A stretch of 64,000 bases of DNA from Cenococcum geophilum 1.58 (taxonomy: Eukaryota > Ascomycota > Dothideomycetes > Gloniales > Gloniaceae): assembly GCA_001692895.1 (NCBI GenBank), contig KV748211.1, positions 620,001 to 684,000 of the forward strand, in the 5' to 3' direction. The position numbers were made by a program, and so were the translations under genes. A model generated the notes under the pieces. That model made no database searches. It saw nothing but the letters and a program-made list of their open reading frames with translations, and was not told the origin of the DNA. How positions within the stretch are numbered: position 1 is the first letter of the stretch; each line of letters begins with the position of its first letter. This document shows, in pieces, positions 38,160 through 49,850 of the stretch.

Positions 38160-40560
38160 GTGTCAATTAGGGTTTTAAGAGCTTAGTACGGCTTTGCCTT
38201 AGTTATAGCGTCTACTAGGTTGTCTTTACCACTAATTTATTTAACCTCTATAATCTTACGTCATTTATAAGCCTAATGTAAGCACATTAGGTTGACTATA
38301 AGCCTTTTCTCTTATATTATACCTAGTTTAACTAGGCAGTTATAAAGGGACTTTAAATTAGTATATAAAACTAGGGGTAACTGCTCTAATTATAGAATCT
38401 TCTAGATTGTTAATTTAATTGTAGCTGCTATATTAAAGCTATAAGCTAGTATATATAGTTTAGAAGCTAGCACACTACGGGTTACTCGTTTATATTTAAT
38501 TAAAGACTAATACAGTATATTTACGTCCTAATTATGGTCCGTAAGTATAATTATAAAGCCAATTTATAGAGATAGGTCTCTATTATTAGCAAAGGAGGCG
38601 TTTATAAACACTAGTACGCTAAGGGAATTTAGGTCTAGTGGTATAAAAGTAAATCCTCTTATTGCATTGTTAATTTGCCACTAAATACACTTATTAAGCT
38701 GCTTAATATTTTCCTTTTATAAATCTATTACCTAGGCCGCAAAGGATAAATTATAGGCAGATTTAGGTTAACAGACTATAGCAATATAGGCGCCTCTTAC
38801 ACGTTATGCAACGTATTAGTCCTTTATATTTATAGTCTTATAGGTCTCTCTATAGAAACTAGTAAGGTCTATAGGCTTTACTATAACAAGCCTTAGGTTT
38901 TAAGCTTAGCGTTCTTAAATTAGTTAGATTAAGTTGCCCTTTTATATAATTAAACCTCTATTAAACTTAATTAGAGTCTGCTTAGTTAACTACTCTTACA
39001 GCTTTACTAGGAACTTGGCTTCTTATAGTTTAGTCTTTTTAGCGTCTATAAAGGTCTAGTCTGCTAGGAAGAGGGTATTACCTATTTAAAGTCTAATAAT
39101 ACTAAGGCTGTTTAATAGGGTATATAGGAGGCAGGGGTCGTAGGTTAACTGTTCCATTTTGAGTTTACTAACGTAATGCTAGTAATACGTTTTAAACCAG
39201 TAGTTTCTAGCTTTTAGTGCTCTATAAAGGGGTTTTATAACCTATAAAATTGTTCCTAGTTATAAATTAAGCTTAAGGGGTGGTCGTATATAGATGTCTC
39301 TACTTAGGTAGGTGTTAGACTATATATAGGCTTACGAAATATCCCGTAAGTAAAAGGCTATAGGTTTAGTTTACTATAGTCCAGGCATAAGTATAAGTAT
39401 AATCCATTAACTAACTCATTAAATTATAGGCGATTGCGTAAGGATTAGATCCTTTCCCTAGTCATTATAAGCTTATATAATAAGCCTTAATTTCTTAAAG
39501 GCTTTATTAGTACTAGGATACTTAATCTTGTTAATAAAGCGTAAGTTAAATATACGGACGCCTTACGGAATATCTCTCTCTATTATAACCGTAAAGACGC
39601 CCTTTTTAAGTAGTCCGTTAATTTCTTTACATTATAAGTCCGTAAAAGGGGTTTCCTATACTAAGACTAATATATCTATAGGTGTAAGTTGCCTTGTGGA
39701 TATACCTACGGAGGTTAGATAATTCTTTATTATGGGGTTCTTAGTTATAGGGTGCTTTTAGGGGCGTCCTCGGCCACGCTTTATAGTAGGTTTAATAGGT
39801 TTAGTAAGTTTACGGGGGACTTCTAGAGTAGGTAAGGGTGCTTCTAGTTTGTCTAGTTTAACGTTATAGGTATTTTTAAACCGAAAATAGGGTTTTATAG
39901 ACGTGCTTCTAAAGCTAGTCGGTTCGCTAGAGAGTTATATATAGTACGTTCCGTCTTCTATAGCTAGTAAATAATAAGGTCTAGTCTAATTACCACTCTT
40001 ACGCTATATAAGGACTTTAGAGTTAAGCGGGAGGTTATATACTAAGGTTGTGTTAGGTCCATTACAGTAGTATAAAGCGCTATTAACAGTTTATTTTGCC
40101 CGTAACTTAACTATTTTAGCTATTACCTTCTATATTATAGCTACTTAATCTATAATAGATAGGGTAGAAGGGTCCAGTTTGCCTATCCTTAAGTAAGCTC
40201 TATAAACTAAAAGGGTAGGTACTAGTCCGTTAGGGCTAGCGGTGTTATTAATGGCTTTTACAGCTATCTGTAAAGCTAGTTCCTTTTAAATATCCTTACC
40301 CTTATTAGTAATAATCTAGTAAGCTCTCTATAAAGCTAGGTAAGCTTATTTAATAAGCCTAATAGACTAGTACGCCTTAACTAGAATGGCTTTTGTTAAA
40401 ATAGCTATGGCCGTAGTGTATTATTAGAATTCCTTACTAATAAAGTTCCTACCGGTGTTGTAGGTAATATACTTAGGGGATCTAACGTATATATTAATCT
40501 AGCAGGTCTATAAAATATCTTAAGTATACTTTGCGGATATATTTTATAACTAACGGGCGG
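38160..40560 (-). mobile_element. Copia-F: truncated Copia pol fossil, minus strand
   Basis: Read right to left, this holds integrase parts at about 40.55-40.0 kb, reverse transcriptase at about 39.5-38.6 kb and RNase H at about 38.48-38.2 kb. Diagnostic stretches are SVLASKLYILAYSF near 38,470-38,430 and SGKDNLVDAITKAKP near 38,235-38,190 at the end of RNase H. It is a different Copia lineage from Copia-C and Copia-G. The 5' half (gag, LTR) is missing where it abuts the LTR relic at about 40.6 kb. AT-rich, heavily RIP-hit, dozens of breaks. Confidence 0.75.
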
Positions 40561-40604
40561 CTTAATAGTGGGTTGCCTTGTCAATTATATATAATACTAG
40601 GCAT

Positions 40605-40713
40605 CTGGGATCATTGAGACTATATACTACGGGCACGAGCCTCCGGCTCGTAACCGGCGACCATTTGAGGGGCGTTCGGGGTTGTCCTGAGGGCAACTTG
40701 AGGTGGCTGCAAT
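40605..40713 (-). repeat. Partial LTR of the Gypsy-D family, split by Copia-G
   Basis: This matches the reverse complement of the Gypsy-D LTR from about its middle (shared blocks GACTATATACTACGGGCAC and GGTTGTCCTGAGGGCAAC). The last 13 bases of the LTR, ending CCCTTACA, lie beyond Copia-G at 49589-49601. The outer ~100 bp are absent, so the LTR is truncated or a diverged subfamily. It is much less RIP-hit than the copies in the nest. Confidence 0.75.
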
Positions 40714-40899
40714 TGTTAGATAACCTGTATTCTCTAAAGGCGTAGACCGTGCACGAGTCACGTGTATGAGTCACGTGCATTGTAAACCTCTTTATCTTAG
40801 CCCGAGGGCCCTAGGTCCAAGGTCAATCAAGACATCTACAAGATCATCAATCAATTAACCCATTTCATTAATGAACAGCTCAATACGAGTTACGTGACA
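40714..40899 (+). repeat. 5' LTR of Copia-G
   Basis: 186 bp, nearly identical to 49398-49583. It includes a doubled CACGAGTCACGTG-like motif at about 40,750-40,775. Confidence 0.93.
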
Positions 40900-41096
40900 G
40901 TTATAAGCCCGGTCCGCCGACTTAAGAAGCTATTTAGCTATTACTCAATCATTTGAAGAAATTCTACCTCATCGTCAGACTCTAACACCTCATCGTCAAG
41001 ACGCAGACTCTGACAGAAATCCTACCTCAATTGTCACAGGATGAGGTTCCACGAGGTTCCACGAGATTCCACGAGATTCTACCTCAATCGTCAAAG

Positions 41097-41186
41097 GACG
41101 ATCCTGACGACAAGGACGATCCTGACGACCAGGACGATCCTAACGACCAGGACGATCCTGACGACCAGGACGATCCTGACGACAAA
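41097..41186 (+). repeat. 18-bp tandem repeat in the leader of Copia-G
   Basis: Five adjacent copies of GACGATCCTGACGACMAG, preceded at about 41,046-41,082 by four copies of a TTCCACGAG-type unit. Read in one frame it gives DDPDDQ repeats, but it lies upstream of the gag ATG at 41,222 and is best seen as a repetitive leader. Confidence 0.85.
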
Positions 41187-44100
41187 ATACCATCTCAATT
41201 CCTCCTTTGCCTATCAGTTAAATGACTCCACTGACGTCAAGTTCGTCGACCACGATCATCCTCAATAAGCCAGAAGACTGGGAACAATGGCTATGGCAAC
41301 TCCGAGCCCTCGTGGATCAGCAAATTTGGGCACACGTTGACCCAGCTACAGAAGCACCTCAAGAAGGTCTACTTAAAAAACCACCCCATCTAAAGGTCAC
41401 AGATTTCAATGAGAATGCAACCTCATATGTACAGCTCTTGACGAATCAACAGAAAGCGTACAAGAACAGCAGACGATACTACGACCAGGACATAAAGTAT
41501 TTCCTAAGACAGGAAGATCATCTTTGACAGATCCGCACCCAGATTATATCTACAGTATCGATTTAGAAGAAGCTATTGCTTAACCCTTCCTTAACAGTTA
41601 AAGAATGGATATCTCGGCTGAAGGAGAATACAGAACCTACCTCATCGTTCGTCAGGAAGAAGGTATAATACCAGTACATAGAAGCCCTTAAGGGGTTCAA
41701 ACAGTTGTCAAAATTAAACTAATAGCTAAATCAATGGGAACACGCAATATCCCTAGGAGAGAAGTATAAGATCCCTTAAATATCCAATGGAATCTGGCTT
41801 TAAGATTTAGTAGAAGTTATTTAACCGTTTAGCGACGCCTACTATATAAAGTACACTACCGAGTTAAATAACCCTCAGAAGTCGAGATCTTCTAAATACC
41901 GTAGAGTAGCAAAGGAGCTGCAAGAAGGACTTAGAATACCCTCAAAAAAAGCCAATACTACTACAAAAGGGAGTACCTTTAATGTAGACTTCGCAGAGTA
42001 AGCTATGATGGATCACTCTAATACTACTAAAGGTCCAGGGAAAGGAACCTTAGTATGTACTAGACGCTTAAAGAGAGCCGGGTCACTAGTAGATGAGGAG
42101 ACGTCCTATAAGAAGCTACTACCCGTATACTTGGCGTGCGAGAAACGAGGACATTCCCTTCAAAACTGTTAGTATTTATTTAAAGACAAGAGACCCGAAG
42201 GAGTTATAATTAGAGATACTCGCATTAAAAGGGTGTTAAAGAAGGTAGAAAAGAATAAGAATCTTACTAACTAAGTTATAAAGATTAGACTCGAAGAATA
42301 AGAAGACGAGGCTTAATAATAATAGGACGAGAGCTAGGAGACAGTTAAGATTAAGGGAGAAGCTAATGCAATATTCCTAGAATCGTATCACACCAGTTAA
42401 CTCCATCCACTAAAGCTATTAACTATTCTTAACTTAGGAACCACTCTCCACATCTTTAATAACCTCTCTCGTTTTTATAATTTTAGGAAAGCTTTAAGAC
42501 ACAAATATATTATCGCCGGCAGCTTAGAAGTGCCTATACTAGGCTATAGCGATATCACTATCTAAATTACAAAACTAGATAAGAGTAAGGGAATCCTACG
42601 TCTTAAGGACGTTGCCTTTTATACCGACTTTAATACAAATCTAGTGTTGTTCCGTCTACTTCAAAAACAAAGATACTATTAGGACAATAAAGGAGACAAC
42701 AATCTTCTTATTTGAAAGGACAATACAATCCTATATTAAATGGAAGAACGTCACGGATAATAGACTATTGAATACGTCTAATTAGGAAACTTAAAATCCG
42801 CATTTAATATTAGCCGTCTAACGCGCCGTCAACGGAAGCGGATATCGTTAAGAGACGTTTATCCAGATTTAAAAGGTAATGCACGTCTATAGCATCTACG
42901 TCTAGGTTATCTAGGACCTATAAGCCTTTACTATTTAGGTCTTAACGCCCTAGGAGTTAAGCTTTATAGCCTAAAGATAACGGAATATTAATACTGCAGT
43001 CTCGCCAAAATTAAGTATTAGGTCTTACGAAGGTTCTTAAAACAGAAAATTAATAAACCCTATCTTAACCTCCATATTAACTAGACTGACCTTAAGGAAG
43101 CGCATACTGGTTTTGTACGAGTTATACTTATCTACAACACCTTCTTAGGAAGATCCTTCCCATATTTTATAACAACGTATAGTAAGAAGAAGGAGACACT
43201 ATAAGTGCTTAAAGATTTCACCTAGTGGATTCGTCTAAGGTATAACCTTAAAGTTAATACTATTAGATCGGACAACGAGCTAGGGAGAAGGAGAACCCTT
43301 AAATAGCTATGAACTTAAGGGATTATATTTAAGCCTTCGGCGCCATATACCTAAGCTTAGAACGGTACCACCAAACACTTAAGGGGTATAATTATTAAGA
43401 GAGTACGAGTAATAAGAATTGCTGCTAATCTACCACATAATCTATAAAACGAGATAGTTAACTATGCAGTTTACCTTTAAGATCAAACGCCACGGGAAAG
43501 CAATGGTTGGAAATCGCCATATAAGAGGTTTTATACCTTCCTAGCCAATAGGAGATTAAGAAAGCCGCAACTGGCGCACCTAAAAGCCTACAGCTATAGG
43601 GCGTACGTAATAACGTTAGACGCCTAGCTAAAGAAGAAAAGGCTAAGCAAGCTAGATCCGCGAGCCCATATCGGCTACCTTATTAGCTATAACTTTACCA
43701 ATATCTATAGGATCTGGATCCCATATAAGGGTATCATTATCTCTATAAGGGATATCATCTTTAACAAAAAGACGTTCTTTAATGGTAAGCAAATGGACAT
43801 CTTAAAGGACCTACACGCTAAATTAGACACGCTAATTAAGAAGATTTAACTCCCTAATACCCTAACTAAGAATAAGGTTCTTCTAGAAGATAATAAAGAA
43901 GTATTTAAACCGTTAATTTAAGAGGAAAACGATGACGTTGATAAGCCAGTTTAAACCTTTAATAAGTTAGCAGATTTTAAGCTTATAAGAGCTCTCGAAG
44001 ATATATACTATACATTACCTCTAATAGAAGAAGACAAAGAATCTCTATATACCTTTTATATTAAGTATCCTACGAAGTCAGATATACAAGGTACTAATTA

Positions 44101-44891
44101 AGACGTCGCTTATTAAGCAGGAAATGCGTTTCACACTTAGGGGGTATTTAACAACTCGGTTAAAGACTCCTTTACGGAAGCTAGCGATTATAGGTTTAAA
44201 GACTTTATTACTAAAAGGATCACTTCAGCCTATTACGGCGCCTTCTTAGTAGGAAGGAAGTTTAACCTTAATAGTTAACTTAATAATAGCAAGCTGAAAT
44301 CAGGTAGAATACGCGATGTTAGATTACATAGGAAAAACTTACCTCCGCCACCTCAGTCGATCCGCGACCTTAATACGCATCCTCTTTAAGATTAGTTCCA
44401 AAAAGCTTAATAAGCTTATCTACAATCTTATTATCAAATAAGGTCGTTTTAAAAAACAGAAAAGAAGTATATAAAGGAACAGTAGGTCCTTAACTTAATA
44501 TAAGTATTCGTCTACAAGATAGACAAGCACGGATTTCTCCAGAAATGCAAGGCACGCTTAATAGTCTGCGGAAATTAATAGGCCCCAGGAGACCTACCTA
44601 TAAGAGCTACTATATTAGCTAGTATAACCTTCCGAACCCTTATAGCGATCACTACAAAATTCGACCTAGAGACGACACAGAAAGATACAGTCAATGCGTT
44701 TATCCATTACGATCTTAACGAGGTCGTCTATATAAAGCTACCGCTAGGGTTTAATAAAGGAAAAACAGACAAAGTACTGCGCTTAAGAAAAGCCCTATAC
44801 GGACTATAACGATCACCACTGTTATAGCAGAAGAATCTCATGAGCTTGTTAAACGAATTGGGTTTTAAAGAGGTACCTTAGGAGCCATATG

Positions 44892-47800
44892 CAGGGGTGC
44901 CGGTAAATCTTCCCATTAAGTCCAAATTGACTTGAATTAATTATAAATCAAATTAAATTAAATCAGTTTAAGGTCCTCTGCCAAGCCAATTTAAATTAAA
45001 TTAAGGGCTGAATTGAATTGATAAATATATAGAATATAGAAATATTTTTACCTTTAGTGTTAATGTTTAATAGATGCTCTCGGTTGGCGTATAAAATGCC
45101 GATTCTTTAAACTTTATTAGGTAAACCTATATAACCCAGTAATTGCCGTTATTATTAAGCTAGATCCGAGTCATTGGCTAGGTATATAACCTATATAAAG
45201 ATATTCGCACCTATAAAGGTCCTTCCAAAATTGCCACCTTATTAACCTTTTAACACTACCACTCTATATTATTATAATGGACATTAAATCCGATTCTGAA
45301 CCACTTTCTGTGCCTCCTAGTACAATTGAGGTACCTACTGAGCTTCAGAAGACCTCTGATTTCGATTCTCGCGCCTAGGACACTGTAAGAGACTTATCTT
45401 CTTCTAGTGACGATAAATACAAAGACCTTAATTGGCTGAAGTTTCCCGGCTTTCAGATTCCTCCTTTATTAAAACGAGACCGCCGATCGTATATCTGGAA
45501 GTATTGCTATAAGATCTACCAAACAGAAACAGGAAATCTCTATGCAGTATATTAGATCTGCTATATAAAATATAAAACAAAATATGCCACTGATTACCGC
45601 TGGCTTAACGCCTTAACTGGTAGAGCTGCTAAACACCTCCTAAAAAAGCATAATATTGGCAAGAATGGGCCAATTAAGCTTTTAGATTAATCTTAATTAG
45701 TCGCCAGTATACAAAACAAAACACCTACCGAGCAAGCCGAGTTTAATTAATGTTGTAGGAGCTTTAACGAACGCTGATTTTAGAAGCTTCTAATACAGTG
45801 GGTTATTTAGGACGGAATTGCATTTAATTAAGTTAATAGTAAGTATTTTTGTAAGCTAATTATCTACCTAAATAAGGACTTTAAAGAGATTCTCCCTTAC
45901 TAAATAATAATACGCGATTGGATTATTAAGGACTTTAAACGATATAAAGGTGTAGTAATAGAGCTTCTTAAGCGCGCGTATAGTTAAATATACGTCTCTA
46001 TAGATATATAGACCTTTTGAAACCTCCTAAGCCTCTACGGAATTGTTATTTACTTTATTAATAATAAGGGCAACTATAGAACCTTCCTACTTAGTATACT
46101 AAAACTCGCTAGGCGATATATAGGCGTTAATATTACTAATAGCGTAGCCGCGATTCTTATGGAGTTTAATATTAGTAATAAAATCGGGTATTTTATACTA
46201 GATAATGCGTTAAATAATAACACCTATATGGAGGCTCTAGGTAAGGAGCTTGGATTCAATTAGAAGGAGCGTTAACTTCGGTGCGCTGGCTATATAATTA
46301 ACCTAGTGGCTCGCTTAATCCTCTATAGTAAGGATACAAAGGCTTTAGAGGACGAGCTTAAAGAGGCTAAAGATAAGATTAAGCACCTAGAGCTTTAGAG
46401 GAAGCAGGGCCCAATTAGAAAGCTTTATAATATTATTATTTATATATTTCTACGTTATCCCAACGCGAGCAGCAATTTAAGGAGTTTTAATATATCTATT
46501 TAACTACTATGCTATCGTTTTTAGATGGCTTTACGACTTAAACTACCTGGAAGCTTATCCTCAACGTTAATACGCGGTGGAACTCTACTTTTGATATAAT
46601 TGAGCGCGCGCTATACCTTATGGCTGCAATTAACGCCTTTATTAAAAAGGAGCAACGGGATTAGGAGGCTTACTATAATTAGGCCACTAAAAACGGCATA
46701 AAGCCTTACCCAAAAAAGGGCAAGAAGAAGCCTTTAATTATCGACAACGCCTTAGGTAAGGAGGAATGGTAGATTCTAAAGGAGTATATGCAGATATTGG
46801 CGCCGCTTAAGGAGGTTACTAAGACTCTAGAAGGCAAGGCTTATAACGGTAAGTTAACCTTAATTAGGGTTTAAAAATATCTACTAATTTATAATAAATT
46901 AGGTAGAAATGGAGCTCTATAGGAGGTCCTCCCGTCCCTAGAGTACCTTATTAAGTAGATTAACCTTCTTACGTTTTAATATAAGCATAACCCAGAGTCT
47001 TACTTTTACATGGGCCTTTAACTTAGATGGCAGAAACTTAATAAGTACTATAAGCTTACTAATAAATCCGCCGTATACGTCGCCTCCGTTACTCTATACC
47101 CGCGATATAAATAGAAGTGGATTAAGGATAAGTAGAAGAATAAGAAGAGATAGATTAGAGATATAAAAGAGCGTATTTAAATAGAATAGGAGACATACAA
47201 AGGCCTTAATTTAGGTAGGAGAGTTAGTATACCACCATCTAAGCGCTAGCAACGCGAGGCAGAGGGTCTAAGAGCCTTCCTAGATGAAGGCCTTAGCGAC
47301 GACTTGGAAGATAATAAGGAGGAGGACGAGTACGAAGCATGGATAAGGAAGTATCTAAAACGGGATAGGAAGGTTAATAATCCAATTAAGTATTAGTGGG
47401 AGCTTTGATTTAACTATCCACGCCTCTTACGCTTCGCAATTAATATGTTTAGTACGCTAGCGATAAGCGATAAGCTAGAACAAGTATTTAGCCTTACTGG
47501 TAATATAGTGCGGCCTAATAGAGCAAAGCTTAAAGCTGACGTTATTGGCGCTGCAATTAGCTTAAAGCATTGGGATATAAATAAGGTTATAAATATAAGC
47601 CGCTGAAGCTGGTAAGTTAATATAGAGGTGTTCTAAAAGTATATAGAGTGCTAATATTTGTATAGGAACGACGACTTGATCCTCCCTACTACTACCTAAG
47701 CCTCTACTAGAGCCTCTACCGAAGCCTCCTCTACCGCTTCCACTACGCTGGTGATGTTATATATTGCAAGATCCTTATATAGGCGGAAGGGTTAAATAAG

Positions 47801-48019
47801 AGGCCTTATTTATAGGCGGGCATTAAGTAATTTCGGGTGACTGCTGCGCAAAATACTATGCTAAGACTTTATATAGCATTATATCAATTTGTTAATTTAA
47901 TTCCAATTCGAGCCTTCCGAATTAATTTAATTCTTTTAATTCGCCTAATATAGAACGCCAAGTAATTTAATTCAATTCGAACCTCTTCGGAAGACTTGAA
48001 AGGTTTACTGGCACCCCTG
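44892..48019 (+). mobile_element. hAT DNA transposon inserted in Copia-G
   Basis: A 3128-bp element starting CAGGGGTGCCGGTAAA and ending TTTACTGGCACCCCTG, i.e. short inverted tips of about 17 bp with one or two differences. The 8-bp duplication GCCATATG/GCCATATA (44884-44891 and 48020-48027) has one RIP-type change. Both ends carry subterminal repeats of AATTTAATTC/GAATTAAATT type (about 44,935-45,025 and 47,885-47,985), the likely transposase-binding zones. The interior codes for a RIP-damaged hAT transposase on the plus strand. It is the last insertion of its locus. Confidence 0.93.
45277..47780 (+). pseudogene. hAT transposase relic
   Basis: The start is an ATG at 45,277 (MDIKSDSEPLSVPPS). 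In order: an acidic/Ser-rich N-terminus; a BED-type zinc-finger remnant (a Cys region near 45,550 and H-x4-H in KHLLKKHNI near 45,633-45,655); the RNase H-like core with the first Asp in SIDI near 45,998 and the second in FILDNALNNNTYMEAL near 46,193-46,240; the RCAGYIINLVARLIL block near 46,280-46,325, where hAT enzymes have C..H; and the C-terminal hAT dimerisation block, SDKLEQVFSLTGNIVRPNRA near 47,466-47,525. One frame runs throughout with RIP-type stops (TAG/TAA at former Trp/Gln). A Ser/Thr/Ala tail follows to about 47,780. Not functional. Confidence 0.85.
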
Positions 48020-49397
48020 GCCATATATTATGCTAAAAGGTAGAATAGTCGTCTTCTTCTACGTCAACGATATTGTCTTCTACTACCGAAAGACAGATAA
48101 GAAGAAAGCTTAAGAAGTAATTAAGGAGCTAAGCAAGGAATATTAGATAAGTACCCTTAGCGAGCTAAAATAGTTCCTAGGAATCTACGTACTACGCGAT
48201 CGTAGCCAGAGGCTCCTATAGCTATTCTAGGAAGCCTATATTAAGAAGATAGCTAACCAGTATAAAATAGATCTCAGAGGGCGTCTTTTAAACACTCCTA
48301 TAGTAGAATCGGAACTCCTCCCTACTAATCACCGTATAATCCGTCTAACGCCTCCGTTCCCTAATACAGACCTATTAGTCCGTCCTATATCCCTACCAGC
48401 CTCTACAATACTATATCAGAGAAAATTGGGTTTAGTACTCTATGTAGCCACTATAACACATCCGGATATTGCCTTCGCAGTATCACAGCTAGCAAGGTTT
48501 AATCAGAACCCAAGCTAAGAGCATTATTAAGTGGTAGAAAGAGTCATCCAGTACCTATATAGCATGAAAAGCAGAGCAATCTGCTATAGAGGAGATGAGG
48601 AAGGAATAAATGGTAGAGGGAGAGACAAAGGAATACGCGACAAAGGACGAGACGACGGAAGAGACGGTGCGCAATCATTTATCTATGTTAGCGACGCATC
48701 ATTTACGGACAACTCCGTCGACAGAAAGAGCTCGCAAGGATACATTATAAAGCTATTTAGGGGGCCGATCGCCTAGAGAGTAAATAAGCAGGGTATGGTT
48801 ACGACATCAAGCACAGAAGCCGAGTTGTTAGCCCTATTACAGACAGTAAAGGAAGCTATCTTTATCAGCAGGCTGTTTAAAGCAATAACGCTACGCCTGA
48901 ATGAGCCCTTAATTATTAAATGCGACAACACCTAGACGCTCCAACTGATCACAGAAGACACGGCAAAGCTAATCACGAAGCTCCGACACGTTAACATCCA
49001 TCGATACTGGCTACGTTAGGAATACGCAATAAGACAAGTACAATTTTAATGGACAGCGACGAAGGAGATGATTGCCGATAGACTTATAAAGGCCCTGCCC
49101 AAGCAGAGGTTTTAAAGCTTCGTTAATATAATTAGAATGGTGGATATTAAGGAGCGGCTAAATAAGGAGAAGCAACTGGAGGACCTTAGGGACAGTATCA
49201 GAGCAAGACGGAAGGATTTAGATAAGATTACAGTTCAATTGACGCATTAACGAGCACGAGAAGGGTCACCAAGGCGCTAGCCGTAAGCGAGCCAATAGCG
49301 ATTTTCTATGCCAGGCATGGAAAATCCTAATTGGTTGGCAGAATTTGGCAGGAAGGTGGTTAGCTTTAACCTCAAAGAGCTCAAAGCTAAGGGGGTA

Positions 49398-49583
49398 TGT
49401 CAGATAACCTATATTCTCTAGAGGCGTAGACCGTGCACGAGTTACGTGCACGAGTCACGTGCATTATAAACCTCTTTATCTTAGCCCGAGGGCCCTAGGT
49501 CCAAGGTCAATCAAGACATCTACAAGATCATCAATCAATCAACCCATTTCATCAATGAACAGCTCAATACGAGTTACGTGACA
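49398..49583 (+). repeat. 3' LTR of Copia-G
   Basis: Right-hand LTR, preceded by a short purine tract (AAGCTAAGGGGGT) and followed by GCAAT. Confidence 0.93.
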
Positions 49584-49588
49584 GCAAT

Positions 49589-49601
49589 AATATCCCTTAC
49601 A
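49589..49601 (-). repeat. Remaining tip of the LTR interrupted by Copia-G
   Basis: AATATCCCTTACA continues the LTR relic of 40605-40713 after the second copy of the GCAAT duplication. Position 49,601 is the boundary to ordinary genomic sequence. Confidence 0.75.
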
Positions 49602-49850
49602 ATAGACCGCTCGTACCTCGGGTCAATAAAGCTCTATATATAATATATATACGAAATTTGACATATTTATAGCCTCATCTACGAGGCCTTGGTTTTCTGG
49701 CAGAACGATTGACCGCCTGCGTGTGCAGCTTCCTAATTGGTGCGCACGGAGCACAGCTCTGAGGGGTTTATTAATGCAAGGGATATTGCATTCATCAGGA
49801 TTACGAAGAGAGCTACTCAACAAAGTTCCATTACCACTTTCACATATTCC
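49602..49850. other. 3' flank of the oxygenase gene, end of the repeat block
   Basis: Ordinary-composition sequence between the LTR tip and the stop codon of the oxygenase gene, with a short TA-rich run at 49,635-49,655. No coding region was recognised. Only about 250 bp separate the gene's stop from transposon sequence. Confidence 0.6.
49767..49772 (-). promoter_or_regulatory. Possible polyadenylation signal of the oxygenase gene
   Basis: AATAAA on the minus strand about 80 bases after the stop codon at 49,851. The position fits a 3'-end signal, but fungal signals are loose, so this is suggestive only. Confidence 0.35.

Larger units (their letters stand above)
40714..49583 (+). mobile_element. 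Copia-G: Copia LTR retrotransposon fossil, plus strand, interrupted by a hAT element
   Basis: LTRs of 186 bp (40714-40899 and 49398-49583) with tips TGTTAGA.../...CGTGACA and a perfect 5-bp duplication GCAAT (40709-40713 and 49584-49588). The primer site after the left LTR is GTTATAAGCCCGG, as in Copia-C. Plus-strand order: gag from 41,222 (its first 101 codons are still open and hold the typical DWEQWLWQLRALVDQQIW), a CCHC knuckle near 42,135-42,175, protease about 42.4 kb, integrase 42.9-43.8 kb, reverse transcriptase 44.3-44.88 kb and on from 48.03 kb, RNase H about 48.5-49.1 kb. Without the hAT copy it is about 5.7 kb. The interior is RIP-hit with dozens of breaks; the outer kilobase at each end is lightly hit, and the LTRs are about 95% alike. 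Confidence 0.92.

Noticed and set aside
41040-41190. Possible CRISPR-like array
   Set aside because: The units are directly adjacent with no spacers, and the setting is a retrotransposon leader in a eukaryotic genome.
41031-41268. Overlapping open runs with DDPDDQ or TILTTR repeats
   Set aside because: They come from an 18-bp tandem repeat in the Copia-G leader that is open in more than one frame.
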